A stretch of 64,000 nt of DNA. It comes from Marivirga atlantica. Lineage in GTDB: Bacteria; Bacteroidota; Bacteroidia; Cytophagales; Cyclobacteriaceae. Numbering within the stretch: position 1 is the first letter of the stretch; the number at the start of each line of letters is the position of its first letter. The DNA is taken from assembly GCF_016734805.1 (NCBI RefSeq), contig NZ_JAERQG010000001.1:744001-808000 (forward strand), in the 5' to 3' direction. The position numbers were made by a program, and so were the translations under genes. The notes below the pieces were generated by a model. The model was given only the letters and a program-made list of their open reading frames with translations, was not told the origin of the DNA and did no database searches. Shown here one piece after another: positions 6,301 to 15,288 of the stretch.

Positions 6301-7225
6301 GAGAAACACTCTATTAATATTATCAATTTTAATCTTGGCGGTAGGTTGTAACAAGCCTGAAAAGTTATCAACAACGGATGGCGTAGAGTACTATTTGTTA
6401 GCCTCCGATAATGGAGAAGCTTTTGTGCAAAATGATTATGGTACATTTTACATTAAAATGGTTGACAGCAATGATTCTGTTTTAATTGATAGTGATGAAG
6501 TAGGTATGCTTCCAATAAAAATTGATAGTGCTTCTTTAAAGAAAAGAGGTAGTTTATTCTCGATTTTGAAAGAGATTAAAGTGGGTGATAGTATTAGAAC
6601 TACACTTTCTGCTAGCGAAGTATTTACAAAAGGCTTTAGACAACCACTATCTGATGATATGCAGCCAAATGATAGAATCACCGTTTTTGCCACTGCTAAA
6701 GAGAAATACGATTCAGCTGGTTTTATGGCTTGGCAACAAGAAATGCGTCAGGAAATGATTGAGAAGATGCAAAAGGAAGCTGAAGCTCAAAAAGGTGTAG
6801 ATGAAGATATCATCAAACAATATCTAACAGAAAACAACATAAATGCTGATTCTACTGAGTCTGGTTTGTTTTATGTAATTACAGAAGAAGGTGATGGCCC
6901 TAAGCCAGAAGCAGGTCAAACTGTACAAGTTAATTATGTTGGTAAACTGTTAAATGGAAAAGTATTTGATACTTCTATTAAAGAAGTTGCGCAAGAAAAT
7001 GATCTTTATGATGAAAGAAGAGAGCCATATAGCCCTTTAGAATTTCCTATTGGAAAAGGTAGAGTTATCAAAGGTTGGGATGAAGGTATATCTTTATTAA
7101 ATGTGGGATCTAAAGCCACTTTAATCATTCCTTCTTATTTAGCTTATGGACCAAGAGGTGCTGGAGGAGACATAGGGCCAAATGAAGTTTTAGTGTTCGA
7201 TGTTGAGCTAGTAGGAGTAAAATAA
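6287..7225 (+). CDS. Two-domain FKBP-type peptidyl-prolyl isomerase lipoprotein
   Basis: 312-residue lipoprotein with signal peptide II and lipobox LAVGC (Cys21). The C-terminal FKBP domain (about 205-312) keeps the active-site residues: NYVG, VFDTS, LEFPIG, VIKGW, AYG and VFDVEL. The N-terminal part (about 30-145) has the strand pattern of a second, degenerate FKBP fold (GSLFSILKEIKVGDSIRTTL) without active-site residues, and a charged helix, 155-190, links the two. It starts inside the 3' end of nrnA. Gliding protein GldI of Flavobacterium is an FKBP lipoprotein in a similar gene context, so this or the next gene may be the GldI counterpart. The protein acts in the periplasm, probably folding exported proteins. 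Confidence 0.85.
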   Translation: MMNFKRNTLLILSILILAVGCNKPEKLSTTDGVEYYLLASDNGEAFVQNDYGTFYIKMVDSNDSVLIDSDEVGMLPIKIDSASLKKRGSLFSILKEIKVGDSIRTTLSASEVFTKGFRQPLSDDMQPNDRITVFATAKEKYDSAGFMAWQQEMRQEMIEKMQKEAEAQKGVDEDIIKQYLTENNINADSTESGLFYVITEEGDGPKPEAGQTVQVNYVGKLLNGKVFDTSIKEVAQENDLYDERREPYSPLEFPIGKGRVIKGWDEGISLLNVGSKATLIIPSYLAYGPRGAGGDIGPNEVLVFDVELVGVK

Positions 7226-7230
7226 ATTTA

Positions 7231-7761
7231 GTGAAAAGAGGTTTTTTATTATTAATCATCGCTATTGCATTCACGGCTTGCGATAAGGAATGCACCAATG
7301 AATTTGGTGAATGTCCTGAAAAACAGTTAAAAGAGGATTTGGTTATTATCGAATCTTATCTTGAAGATAATAATTTGGAGGCAGAGGTGCATTCTTCTGG
7401 CCTCCATTATATTATTGAGGAAGAAGGAACTGGAGAAAAGCCAAACAATGGTCAGCAGGTTGTTGTCGATTATGTTGGGCGCTTTCTTGATGGAAGAGTA
7501 TTTGATACTTCTATTGATTCAGTTGCAAGAGCAGAAGGAGTTTACAATGAAAACCGAAATTATCAACCATTTCAATTTACTTTAGGGGTTGGTGCGGTAG
7601 TAAGTGGTTGGGATATAGGAATAGCCTTATTAAATGAAGGCAGTAAAGCTCAGTTTATTTTACCGTCTTATCTTGGTTATGGATCGAATGGGTCAGGCGG
7701 TACAATTCCTGCAAATACAGTAATAATGTTTGAAGTAGAATTAATAGACATTAAGTTCTAA
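7231..7761 (+). CDS. FKBP-type peptidyl-prolyl isomerase lipoprotein, GldI-like
   Basis: 176 residues, GTG start five bases after the previous stop. The signal peptide ends in lipobox FTAC (Cys17). A single FKBP domain fills residues 70-176 with an intact binding pocket: DYVGRFLDG, VFDTSID, PFQFTLG, VVSGWDIG, YLGYGSNG and MFEVELIDI. Size and architecture equal those of GldI, a periplasmic PPIase required for gliding in Flavobacterium; orthology would need a tree. Second of three consecutive FKBP lipoprotein genes, all sharing a 'YLEDNN...SGLHYIIEEEGTG'-type linker before the domain. Confidence 0.85.
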   Translation: MKRGFLLLIIAIAFTACDKECTNEFGECPEKQLKEDLVIIESYLEDNNLEAEVHSSGLHYIIEEEGTGEKPNNGQQVVVDYVGRFLDGRVFDTSIDSVARAEGVYNENRNYQPFQFTLGVGAVVSGWDIGIALLNEGSKAQFILPSYLGYGSNGSGGTIPANTVIMFEVELIDIKF

Positions 7762-7762
7762 A

Positions 7763-8272
7763 ATGAGAAAAGCTTATTTATTAATATTATCGTTTCTTTT
7801 TTTTGCTTGTATAGAAGAAAGAGACTGCAATGAAAAACCAAATATTTCTGGTATAGACCAGCAGCAGTTAGCAAATGATGTTCAGGAAATCGAGAGTTAT
7901 TTGGAATCAAATAACATAAGCTACCAAACTGATGCTTCCGGTGTTCGTCTGTCTACATTAGAAGACGGTACTGGTGATGTACCAGATAATTGTAGCATAG
8001 TAGTGGCTGATTATGAAGGAAGAGTACTCGGAAGCAGTTCAAAATTTGATACTGGAATAGGCACTCAATTTACACTAAGCAGTAATAACCTTATTGCGGG
8101 CTGGAAATTTGGTCTATATAATATGAGAAATAATGGTGAGTACAGATTGTATATCCCCTCGGGCTTAGCCTATGGTGACGATACTGTCAAAAATGCAGCA
8201 GATAGTGTAATCATCCCACCAAATTCAAATCTTGAATTCCGAATCCGTCTAGTAGGTGTAGGCAGTAACTAA
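7763..8272 (+). CDS. Third FKBP-type lipoprotein, divergent
   Basis: 169 residues, ATG one base after the previous stop. Signal peptide II with lipobox FFAC (Cys16) and a short spacer. The FKBP domain (about 65-168) is shorter than in the two upstream paralogues: the flap between VFD and the following strand is reduced (SSKFDTGIGTQFTLSS), but ADYEGR, FDTG, LIAGW, AYGDD and the final LEFRIRLVGV are kept. It may therefore still bind proline peptides. Tandem duplication within the operon is the simplest origin. Confidence 0.82.
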   Translation: MRKAYLLILSFLFFACIEERDCNEKPNISGIDQQQLANDVQEIESYLESNNISYQTDASGVRLSTLEDGTGDVPDNCSIVVADYEGRVLGSSSKFDTGIGTQFTLSSNNLIAGWKFGLYNMRNNGEYRLYIPSGLAYGDDTVKNAADSVIIPPNSNLEFRIRLVGVGSN

Positions 8273-8278
8273 AGTGGA

Positions 8279-8869
8279 ATGGAAATTTGTTTTGCCACAA
8301 ATAATGACAATAAAATTAAAGAGGTAAAGCAGTTGCTAGGGGAGCAATTCCAATTATTAAGCCTTAAGGAGATTGGTTGTACAGAAGAGCTAGCTGAAGA
8401 TCAAAGCACACTTGAAGGTAATGCCAGACAAAAGGCTCAGTACGTCTTTGAAAATTATCATGTGAACTGTTTTGCTGATGATACCGGCCTTGAGGTATTT
8501 GCTTTAAACAATGAACCGGGTGTTTATTCTGCTAGGTACGCAGGCTCTCACCGATCCAATAAGGATAACATCAACTTACTTCTCGATAACTTGAAAGCTT
8601 CTCCAAATAGAGGGGCACAATTCAGAACAGTCATTTCAGCTTTTATAAATAATAAAGAATATACTTTTGAGGGTAAAGTTGAAGGAGTAATCACAAATGA
8701 ACAATCAGGTAATGATGGTTTTGGTTACGACCCTATATTCAAACCGAATGGATTTGATAAAACTTTTGCAGAAATGAGTATGGCTCAAAAAAATATGATA
8801 TCTCATCGAGGAAGAGCAGTAGCAAAGTTTGTCGAATTTTTAAAAACTAATTTTCTAAACGCAGATTAA
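8279..8869 (+). CDS. rdgB: Non-canonical purine NTP pyrophosphatase (Ham1/RdgB)
   Basis: 196-residue house-cleaning enzyme hydrolysing dITP, XTP and ITP to monophosphates. It shows the family N-terminus FATNNDNKIKEVK, the metal-binding FADDTGLEVFAL with adjacent PGVYSARYAG, NDGFGYDPIF and the C-terminal SHRGRAVAKF. Length is normal. It lies six bases after the third FKBP gene, probably the same transcript. Confidence 0.95.
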   Translation: MEICFATNNDNKIKEVKQLLGEQFQLLSLKEIGCTEELAEDQSTLEGNARQKAQYVFENYHVNCFADDTGLEVFALNNEPGVYSARYAGSHRSNKDNINLLLDNLKASPNRGAQFRTVISAFINNKEYTFEGKVEGVITNEQSGNDGFGYDPIFKPNGFDKTFAEMSMAQKNMISHRGRAVAKFVEFLKTNFLNAD

Positions 8870-8873
8870 ACAG

Positions 8874-8881
8874 TACTTTTG
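8874..8881 (+). promoter_or_regulatory. -7 box upstream of the uridine kinase gene
   Basis: TACTTTTG matches TAnnTTTG exactly and ends six bases before the ATG at 8887. Transcription starting at the usual distance would give an almost or fully leaderless mRNA. Confidence 0.45.
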
Positions 8882-8886
8882 TGGCT

Positions 8887-9507
8887 ATGAGTAAGCCTTT
8901 CATAGTCGGTATAACAGGTGGTAGTGCTTCAGGAAAAACCCTGTTTCTAAAAAGTTTAATTGATCACTTCAGTGCAGAAGAAATCTGCTTAGTTTCTCAA
9001 GATAATTATTATAAAGACAGACACCTTCAGCCAAAAGATGAAAACGGGGTTGAAAACTTCGATACGCCTCAGTCAATCGAGTTTGATGAATACGCGCGTG
9101 ACATTAAAGCTTTAAAAGAAGGAAAAGTAGTAACTCGGAAAGAGTATACCTTCAATAACCCCAATGTAGTTCCTGAAATGCTTACCTTCAACCCTGCAAA
9201 AATTATTGTGGTGGAAGGCTTATTTGTTTTCTACTTTCCGGAACTGACCAAGTTGCTTGATCTAAAGGTGTTTATTGACGCTAAAGATTATGTAAAACTC
9301 AAAAGGAGGATATTTCGTGATAATTCTGAGCGTGGCTATGATTTGGACGATGTGCTTTACAGATACGAAAAGCATGTGGCGCCAACATATGAAAAGTATA
9401 TTGAACCGTTTAAGTTTGATGCAGATATTATAATACCTAATAACAATAAGTTTGATAAAGGGTTAGAAGTGCTTGTATCCTATCTAAAAGAACAATCTCA
9501 TGACTAA
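8887..9507 (+). CDS. udk: Uridine kinase
   Basis: 206-residue P-loop kinase of the uridine/cytidine kinase (phosphoribulokinase) family, phosphorylating uridine in pyrimidine salvage. The Walker A motif GITGGSASGKT lies at the N-terminus, SQDNYYKD and NFDTPQSIEFDEY follow, and VVEGLFVFY precedes the lid region RRIFRDNSERG. I choose the ATG at 8887 rather than the GTG at 8881 because the last base of a -7 box coincides with that GTG. Overlaps ktrA by 8 bases. Confidence 0.9.
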   Translation: MSKPFIVGITGGSASGKTLFLKSLIDHFSAEEICLVSQDNYYKDRHLQPKDENGVENFDTPQSIEFDEYARDIKALKEGKVVTRKEYTFNNPNVVPEMLTFNPAKIIVVEGLFVFYFPELTKLLDLKVFIDAKDYVKLKRRIFRDNSERGYDLDDVLYRYEKHVAPTYEKYIEPFKFDADIIIPNNNKFDKGLEVLVSYLKEQSHD

Positions 9508-10192
9508 TAGATTTGCGGTAATTGGTTTAGGACAGTTTGGTGAATCCATAGCTAGAACTTTAGCTGATAGAGGTGCTGAAGTACTTGCAATAGATATCGA
9601 TCTTGACAAAGTTGAGCTAATGAAAGATGATGTGGCCTATGCTGTTGCATTAGACTCTACAGATGTCAAAGCTTTAAGAGCTCAGAATATACAAGATATG
9701 GATGCTGTTGTAGTAGCCATTGGTGAAAATTTTGAAGGCTTACTATTAACTACTGTACTACTTTTAGAGCTTGAAGTTAAAAGAATTATTGCGCGCGCGG
9801 CAAACTCGCAACAACGTATGATCCTTGAAAAAATGGGTATTACAGAAATACTTTCTCCAGAAGAAACTGTGGGAAAAACCGTAGGAGAAATGTTGCTTCA
9901 TCCTAACATGCGTTCCTTCTTGCCTTTACCTGACAACTATGAAATTGTTGAAATTAATACACCTACGAGAGTTGTAGATCAAACCATTAGCGAGATAGGT
10001 TTAAGAGAAAAGTATAACCTCAACCTTATAACCGTTAAGCGTTTCTTTGATGAGAAAAAGGGAGATAAGATGGAAAAGGTCGAGCATATCATTGGCGTGC
10101 CACGTGCTGATACCTTTCTCAAAGAGACTGATATCATGATTATTTTAGGCAAATCTCAGGATGTAAATAAATTTATTGAGGTAAATAAATAA
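9500..10192 (+). CDS. KtrA/TrkA-type potassium channel regulator
   Basis: 230-residue cytoplasmic RCK protein that gates a membrane K+ transporter. The N-terminal Rossmann domain has VIGLGQFGESIARTLADRGAEVLAIDID with the NAD-binding Gly motif and acidic strand-2 end; a C-terminal RCK_C domain (about 140-220) follows. Its start lies inside the end of udk. The pore subunit (KtrB/TrkH) is not in this window, so pairing cannot be shown. Confidence 0.88.
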   Translation: MTNRFAVIGLGQFGESIARTLADRGAEVLAIDIDLDKVELMKDDVAYAVALDSTDVKALRAQNIQDMDAVVVAIGENFEGLLLTTVLLLELEVKRIIARAANSQQRMILEKMGITEILSPEETVGKTVGEMLLHPNMRSFLPLPDNYEIVEINTPTRVVDQTISEIGLREKYNLNLITVKRFFDEKKGDKMEKVEHIIGVPRADTFLKETDIMIILGKSQDVNKFIEVNK

Positions 10193-10270
10193 GCTTTCTT
10201 TCCTTATCTTTTTCTGAGCCTGATTAAAATTTTGTAGCTTCATTTTAATTTATTCAAGGCTCAAATTTTA

Positions 10271-11182
10271 ATGAAGCAAAAAGTAGCACTCGTATTAGGT
10301 AGTGGTGGCGCCAGAGGTGTAGCACACATAGGTGTAATAGAATCCCTTCTCAAAAATAATTTTGAAATAACATCAATTGCTGGTTCAAGTATGGGAGCTG
10401 TTGTTGGTGGTATGTATGCAGCCGGAAAACTTGAGGACTACAAAGACTGGGTTACAAATTTTGATAAAATTGATGTGTTCAAGCTGCTTGATTTTACATT
10501 TAGTCTTCAAGGCTTTGTACGGGGGGAAAAGGTATTCAAAGAGATGAGAAATCTCATGGGTGATATTTTAATTGAAGAGATGTCCATCCCATTTACGGCA
10601 ATAGCTTCAAATATAAGAGCGCAGCAAGAGGTTATTTTTGAAAAGGGAGAATTGATGGATGCCTTAAGAGCTTCATGTGCTATTCCGACCGTTATAACCC
10701 CAGCCTATATAGATGATGAGGAAATTGTAGATGGAGGAGTGCTCAACCCTATACCTTTAAACAGGGTAAAGCGTACAGAAGGTGATATACTTATAGCGGT
10801 TGATGTTAATTCTAACGTGCCCTTTAAGCCTAAAGTGGTAGAAACTGAGGATGAAATTGCTAAAGAGCAAAATTACTCTAGGCTTATTGAAGACTTCAGA
10901 AATAGATTAAAAAGCTTCTGGCCAACTTCTAAAGAACCATCGACACCAGCTATCAAAAAACTAGGGTTCTTTGATTTGCTTAACAGGTCAATTGATCTTA
11001 TGCAAGAACGTATGACAGCCCTTCAAATGCAGCAAATAAAGCCTGACATGGTTGTCAGAATATCTAGAGACAGCTGCGGAACATTTGAGTTCTATCGCTC
11101 AAAGGAATTAGTTGAAGAAGGTATTTCCGCATTTAATAGCGCTTATGACAGCTACCGTCATGAATTGGAGAGAACTCAATAA
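10271..11182 (+). CDS. Patatin-like phospholipase, RssA family
   Basis: 303-residue serine hydrolase with a Ser-Asp dyad. It has the oxyanion motif GSGGARGVAHIG at residues 10-21, the nucleophile elbow GSSMG (about 40-44) and the catalytic Asp in VDGGVLNP (about 156-163). The C-terminal 90 residues are charged and less conserved. No signal peptide, so cytoplasmic or membrane-associated. Substrate lipid unknown. The 3' end overlaps the following methyltransferase start by 23 bases. Confidence 0.9.
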   Translation: MKQKVALVLGSGGARGVAHIGVIESLLKNNFEITSIAGSSMGAVVGGMYAAGKLEDYKDWVTNFDKIDVFKLLDFTFSLQGFVRGEKVFKEMRNLMGDILIEEMSIPFTAIASNIRAQQEVIFEKGELMDALRASCAIPTVITPAYIDDEEIVDGGVLNPIPLNRVKRTEGDILIAVDVNSNVPFKPKVVETEDEIAKEQNYSRLIEDFRNRLKSFWPTSKEPSTPAIKKLGFFDLLNRSIDLMQERMTALQMQQIKPDMVVRISRDSCGTFEFYRSKELVEEGISAFNSAYDSYRHELERTQ

Positions 11183-11783
11183 GCATATAGGCAATATTGA
11201 TATTTATTGGTTAGATTTTATCCTTAAAGGATATCTTCAGGATGATGCGAGAATACTGGATGTCGGCTGCGGAGAAGGCCGAAATTTGATTTATTGCATG
11301 AAGCAGGGGTATGATGTTTTTGGTATTGATAAAGATGAACTTTCTATTCAATATATCAGGCATATTGCCAAATCATTAAAAATCAAGGATTATGAAGGTC
11401 GCTTTCAGTTAATGAATGCCTCAAAATTGATTTTTCCTGATCAAACGTTCGATGTGGTTTTGTCCTCGGCTGTATTTCATTTCGCCAATAGTTTAGAACA
11501 ATTTATTTCAATGCTTCAAGAATCCTTTAGAGTTTTAAAACCAGGAGGACACCTTGTAATTAGAAGTATGACCACACATTTTTTATCAAAAGATGAACAA
11601 AAGAATGTAAAACATAATATTTATACTTTTGGTAATGGTGAGAGACGCTTTTTAATTGATAACGATATCATCAATCAATTCATCTCAGATTGGGGAATGC
11701 GCTGGGTTGAGCCATTTAAATATGTAGTCATAGAGAACAAGCGCTCAATGGGTACTTTCATTCTCGTAAAGTCTAAGGCATAA
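11160..11783 (+). CDS. Class I SAM-dependent methyltransferase
   Basis: 207 residues with the Rossmann motif ILDVGCGEGRNL (motif I), FGIDKDE (end of strand 2), LSSAVFHFANS (motif II/III) and RVLKPGGHLVI, typical of the methyltransferase type 11 family. I start it at MNWRELN (11160), the last Met in an overlap with the upstream gene; longer frames start at 11112. The acceptor substrate cannot be inferred. Confidence 0.82.
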   Translation: MNWRELNKHIGNIDIYWLDFILKGYLQDDARILDVGCGEGRNLIYCMKQGYDVFGIDKDELSIQYIRHIAKSLKIKDYEGRFQLMNASKLIFPDQTFDVVLSSAVFHFANSLEQFISMLQESFRVLKPGGHLVIRSMTTHFLSKDEQKNVKHNIYTFGNGERRFLIDNDIINQFISDWGMRWVEPFKYVVIENKRSMGTFILVKSKA

Positions 11784-11961
11784 TTATCTGTAATATTACA
11801 CTAACTAAATTGATTCTTATCTGGAAAAATTGTATAATTGGCTAGTTTTCAGTCGATAACGATTTAAATCCATCCAAAACCCTACATGGCCTGGCACAAG
11901 TGATTAATAAAATGAAATCCTTTTAGATCAATTAATAAGTATATTCAAATAAATATTTCTG

Positions 11962-13647
11962 TTGATTTCTCTAAAGAAAATAGTTTTAGGCGAGGAAGTT
12001 TATATTGCTTCAGAAAGTAATTACCGCAAAGCCCTCATGGTTGGGGTAGCAGCAATTATTATGGTATCGGTATGCTTATTTAATTGGTCCCTCAATACTA
12101 TCATCTGGGGCTATGCCATTTTATCACCAATATTTATAACAGGTGTTCTAGGTGGTATGGCAGTTTATATTACAAATAGATCCGGATATTACGAAACGGC
12201 CAAACACCTCATCCTTATTGTAGCACTTGCTATGTTGTTTGTTTTTATGGTGAGTAGCGGTAAATATTATGGGGCGCAACTTTATTTATTTGATGTGATA
12301 GTTGCATCAATATTTCTATTTGGCCTTAAAAGAGCATATTTCTGGATAATTTATGGGCTATTGGCTCTTTTATGTTTTATCGTAAGTGAAGCAAATTTAA
12401 TTTTCCCTATTACGATTGATGATATTGATTCTGCCAAGGAGAGCTATATCTATTTCATGAACTTTATATTCTCTTTCCTGATAGTTGTTGTAGTTATTTA
12501 CTTTCAAATCAAACTTCAGGATAGATCAGAAAAGGATTTAAAAGAGAAGGATAGAAAATTAAAAGAAAGTGAAGAAAGGTTTAGACTAGCAGTTGAAGGT
12601 ACCAATGCAGGTATTTGGGATTGGGAAAATATAAATAAGGATCAGCAGTGGTGGTCACCCAAGCTTTATGAGCTATTGGGATATGAGCCTGATGAGATAG
12701 CTCCTAACAAAGTAACATTTAAGAATTTGTTAGCTGAAAGAGCTGATTATCCACGGCTAGTCAAAGATTTTCAGAATCATTTGCAGAAGAAAGAACCTTT
12801 TTCAGTTGAATACAAATTCAAATGTAAAGATGGAAGCTATAAATGGTTTCAAGGTTCGGGCCAGGCCAAATGGGCAGAAGGCGAGAAACCACTTAGGATG
12901 GTTGGTTCTCTTGTTGATATTACTGAAAAGAAGGAGTGGGAAGAACAAATACAAGAAAAAAACTCACTGCTGGAAAAGACTAATGCCGAGCTTGATCGCT
13001 TTGTTTATAGCGTATCACATGATTTGCGCGCTCCTCTAAACTCTATTCAAGGTCTAATCAATATTTGCGACACAACAGATGATGCTAATGAGCTAAAGCA
13101 GCTCATGAACATGATGAAAACGCGCGTAAAAAAACTCTATACTTTTATTGATGAGATAATAAGTTTTGCCAGAAACACCCGTACTGAAATTCAGCGAGAG
13201 GAGGTTAAACTTTTTGATCTCGCTTCTGAGGTTGTAAATAATGCGCAATACCGTGAGCAAGCTGCTACAATTGATTTCAGAATTGATATCGATGAGTCTG
13301 ACGAAATATTCACTGATGCAAGCAGGCTAAATATTGTGCTCAATAATTTAGTAGACAATGCCATTAAGTACCACAGGCACAATCAACGAGGTAAATACAT
13401 AGCCGTGAACGGAAAATCATTAGGTAGGACTTATAAGATTGAGGTTTCTGACAACGGACAAGGCATACCTGATCAGGCACAGAGTAAAATATTCGATATG
13501 TTTTTTAGAGCGTCTGACAATTCAATTGGCTCGGGCTTAGGCTTGTTCATAGTCAAAGATATGGTTGAGCGAATTGGCGGCAGCATCAGGCTTGATTCTA
13601 AGCTCGGTGAAGGCACAGCTTTCACAATTGAGCTTCCCAAAGAATAA
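11962..13647 (+). CDS. Membrane-bound PAS histidine kinase
   Basis: 561-residue sensor kinase. About six hydrophobic segments occupy residues 25-175, followed by a charged linker and a PAS/PAC domain (about 200-325, WDWENINKDQQWW ... MVGSLVDITEKK). The HisKA domain has the H-box VSHDLRAPLNSIQGL, and the HATPase_c domain shows the N-box NNLVDNAIKYH, G1 DNGQGIP and G2 GSGLGLFIV. The start used is a TTG; an ATG 25 codons in (12037 region) is an alternative that would cut into the first helix. No response regulator is adjacent, so it is an orphan kinase. Confidence 0.85.
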   Translation: MISLKKIVLGEEVYIASESNYRKALMVGVAAIIMVSVCLFNWSLNTIIWGYAILSPIFITGVLGGMAVYITNRSGYYETAKHLILIVALAMLFVFMVSSGKYYGAQLYLFDVIVASIFLFGLKRAYFWIIYGLLALLCFIVSEANLIFPITIDDIDSAKESYIYFMNFIFSFLIVVVVIYFQIKLQDRSEKDLKEKDRKLKESEERFRLAVEGTNAGIWDWENINKDQQWWSPKLYELLGYEPDEIAPNKVTFKNLLAERADYPRLVKDFQNHLQKKEPFSVEYKFKCKDGSYKWFQGSGQAKWAEGEKPLRMVGSLVDITEKKEWEEQIQEKNSLLEKTNAELDRFVYSVSHDLRAPLNSIQGLINICDTTDDANELKQLMNMMKTRVKKLYTFIDEIISFARNTRTEIQREEVKLFDLASEVVNNAQYREQAATIDFRIDIDESDEIFTDASRLNIVLNNLVDNAIKYHRHNQRGKYIAVNGKSLGRTYKIEVSDNGQGIPDQAQSKIFDMFFRASDNSIGSGLGLFIVKDMVERIGGSIRLDSKLGEGTAFTIELPKE

Positions 13648-13691
13648 TTATATTTTTTCAACTCTGCCCTCGCCTACTTATCTAATTAATT

Positions 13692-13699
13692 TATCTTTG
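13692..13699 (+). promoter_or_regulatory. -7 box upstream of glyQS
   Basis: TATCTTTG fits TAnnTTTG and ends only four bases before the ATG, which predicts a leaderless transcript if it is used. No clear -33 element. Confidence 0.45.
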
Positions 13700-13703
13700 C
13701 ATC

Positions 13704-15185
13704 ATGGCAAAGAATGATCAAAACAACGAAAACAATTTATTTAAAGATATAGTAGCACACGCCAAAGAATATGGCTTTGTGTATCAATCAAGTGAAATTT
13801 ACGATGGTCTTCAAGCGGTGTATGATTACGGTCCTTATGGCGCTGAACTGAAGAAGAATATCAAAGAGTTATGGTGGAATACCATGACGCGTTTTCATGA
13901 TGACATTGTAGGGCTCGATTCTGCTATTTTCATGCATCCCGATACCTGGAAGGCATCTGGTCACATCGATAGTTTTAACGACCCGATGATTGACAACAAA
14001 GATTCAAAAAAGAGATACAGAGCAGATGTACTGATTGAAGATAAAGCTGCCGCTTATGAAAAGGATGGTGATAAAGATAAGGCACAGGCTTTATTAGATA
14101 AGATGGGTCAGTTGATGACAGATGAAGACATGGAAGGTCTTCGAAATCTTATTATAGAGGAAGGCATTAAGTGCCCGGTTTCTGGCACTGATAATTGGAC
14201 AGAAGTACGCCAGTTTAACTTAATGTTTTCAACTCAGATTGGTAGTGTTGCAGATGATTCCAACAAAATATATTTAAGACCAGAAACAGCGCAGGGTATA
14301 TTTGTAAATTTTCTAAATGTTCAGAAAACTGCAAGAATGAAAGTACCTTTTGGAATTGCTCAGATAGGCAAAGCTTTCAGAAATGAGATTGTTGCAAGGC
14401 AGTTTATATTCAGAATGCGTGAGTTTGAGCAAATGGAAATGCAATTTTTTGTAAGACCTGGCGAAGAACTTGACTGGTATGAAAAGTGGAGAGATACCAG
14501 AATGAAGTGGCACAAAGCACTTGGTATTCCTGAAAATAAACTGAAGTTTCATATTCATGAGAAACTGGCACATTATGCAAATGCTGCTGTTGATGTTGAG
14601 TTTGAGTTTCCGTTTGGTTTTAAAGAAATAGAAGGGATTCACAGCAGAACTGACTTTGATTTAAAGCGCCACATGGAAGTATCGAAGAAAAAGATTCAGT
14701 ACTTCGATCCTGAAATAAGCAAGAATTACATTCCGTACGTGGTAGAAACATCTGTTGGTTGCGATAGACTATTCTTGATGCTAATGTGCAATGCCTTTAC
14801 TGAGGAAGTAACAGGTGAAGAAGGTAATGAAAAGAAAAGAATTTACTTAAAGTTTAAACCTGCTTTGGCTCCTGTAAAAGCGGCAGTTTTACCTCTTACC
14901 AAAAAAGACGGGCTTCCTGAAAAGGCAAGGGAGATTTACAAACAACTTAAATCAATGCATAATGTAGTTTATGAGGAGGCCGCTTCTATAGGAAAACGTT
15001 ATACCCGTCAGGATTTAATTGGTACGCCTTACTGTATTGCTGTTGACCATCAAACATTAGAAGATGATACAGTAACTATAAGAGACCGTGACACTACTTC
15101 ACAAGAAAGAATGTCAATAGATGATGCGATAAAGTTTATCAATGACAAATGTTCATTTCAACATATTTTTGCGTCTTTAGATTAA
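13704..15185 (+). CDS. glyQS: Glycyl-tRNA synthetase, single-chain type
   Basis: 493-residue class IIa synthetase of the eukaryote/archaea-like homodimeric type. It has the family N-terminus (DIVAHAKEYGFVYQSSEIYDG...YDYGPYGAELKKN), motif 2 (FRNEIVARQFIFRMREFEQMEMQFF), motif 3 (PYVVETSVGCDRLFL) and the C-terminal anticodon-binding domain (APVKAAVLPLTKK onward). Length is normal. Monocistronic, with its own -7 box. Its tRNA-Gly(GCC) substrate is encoded about 9.7 kb upstream. Confidence 0.96.
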   Translation: MAKNDQNNENNLFKDIVAHAKEYGFVYQSSEIYDGLQAVYDYGPYGAELKKNIKELWWNTMTRFHDDIVGLDSAIFMHPDTWKASGHIDSFNDPMIDNKDSKKRYRADVLIEDKAAAYEKDGDKDKAQALLDKMGQLMTDEDMEGLRNLIIEEGIKCPVSGTDNWTEVRQFNLMFSTQIGSVADDSNKIYLRPETAQGIFVNFLNVQKTARMKVPFGIAQIGKAFRNEIVARQFIFRMREFEQMEMQFFVRPGEELDWYEKWRDTRMKWHKALGIPENKLKFHIHEKLAHYANAAVDVEFEFPFGFKEIEGIHSRTDFDLKRHMEVSKKKIQYFDPEISKNYIPYVVETSVGCDRLFLMLMCNAFTEEVTGEEGNEKKRIYLKFKPALAPVKAAVLPLTKKDGLPEKAREIYKQLKSMHNVVYEEAASIGKRYTRQDLIGTPYCIAVDHQTLEDDTVTIRDRDTTSQERMSIDDAIKFINDKCSFQHIFASLD

Positions 15186-15251
15186 TGCAAGATTGCTTTT
15201 GTCTATATGAATATGGATATTATCAATTTAACAAATAACTAAACATCTACT

Positions 15252-15259
15252 TATCTTTG
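15252..15259 (+). promoter_or_regulatory. -7 box upstream of the thioredoxin gene
   Basis: TATCTTTG, an exact TAnnTTTG match, 29 bases before the ATG; same sequence as the box ahead of glyQS. Confidence 0.45.
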
Positions 15260-15288
15260 CAGTTCGAAAAAGTGAAAACAAAAGAGAA

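Noticed and set aside
11112-11159. Longer N-terminus of the methyltransferase
   Set aside because: It would lie inside the patatin-like gene and add residues not expected ahead of the SAM-binding motif; the Met at 11160 suffices.
14313-14642. Minus-strand 109-residue frame
   Set aside because: Lies wholly inside glyQS, with no signal, motif or promoter; a shadow of a conserved gene.
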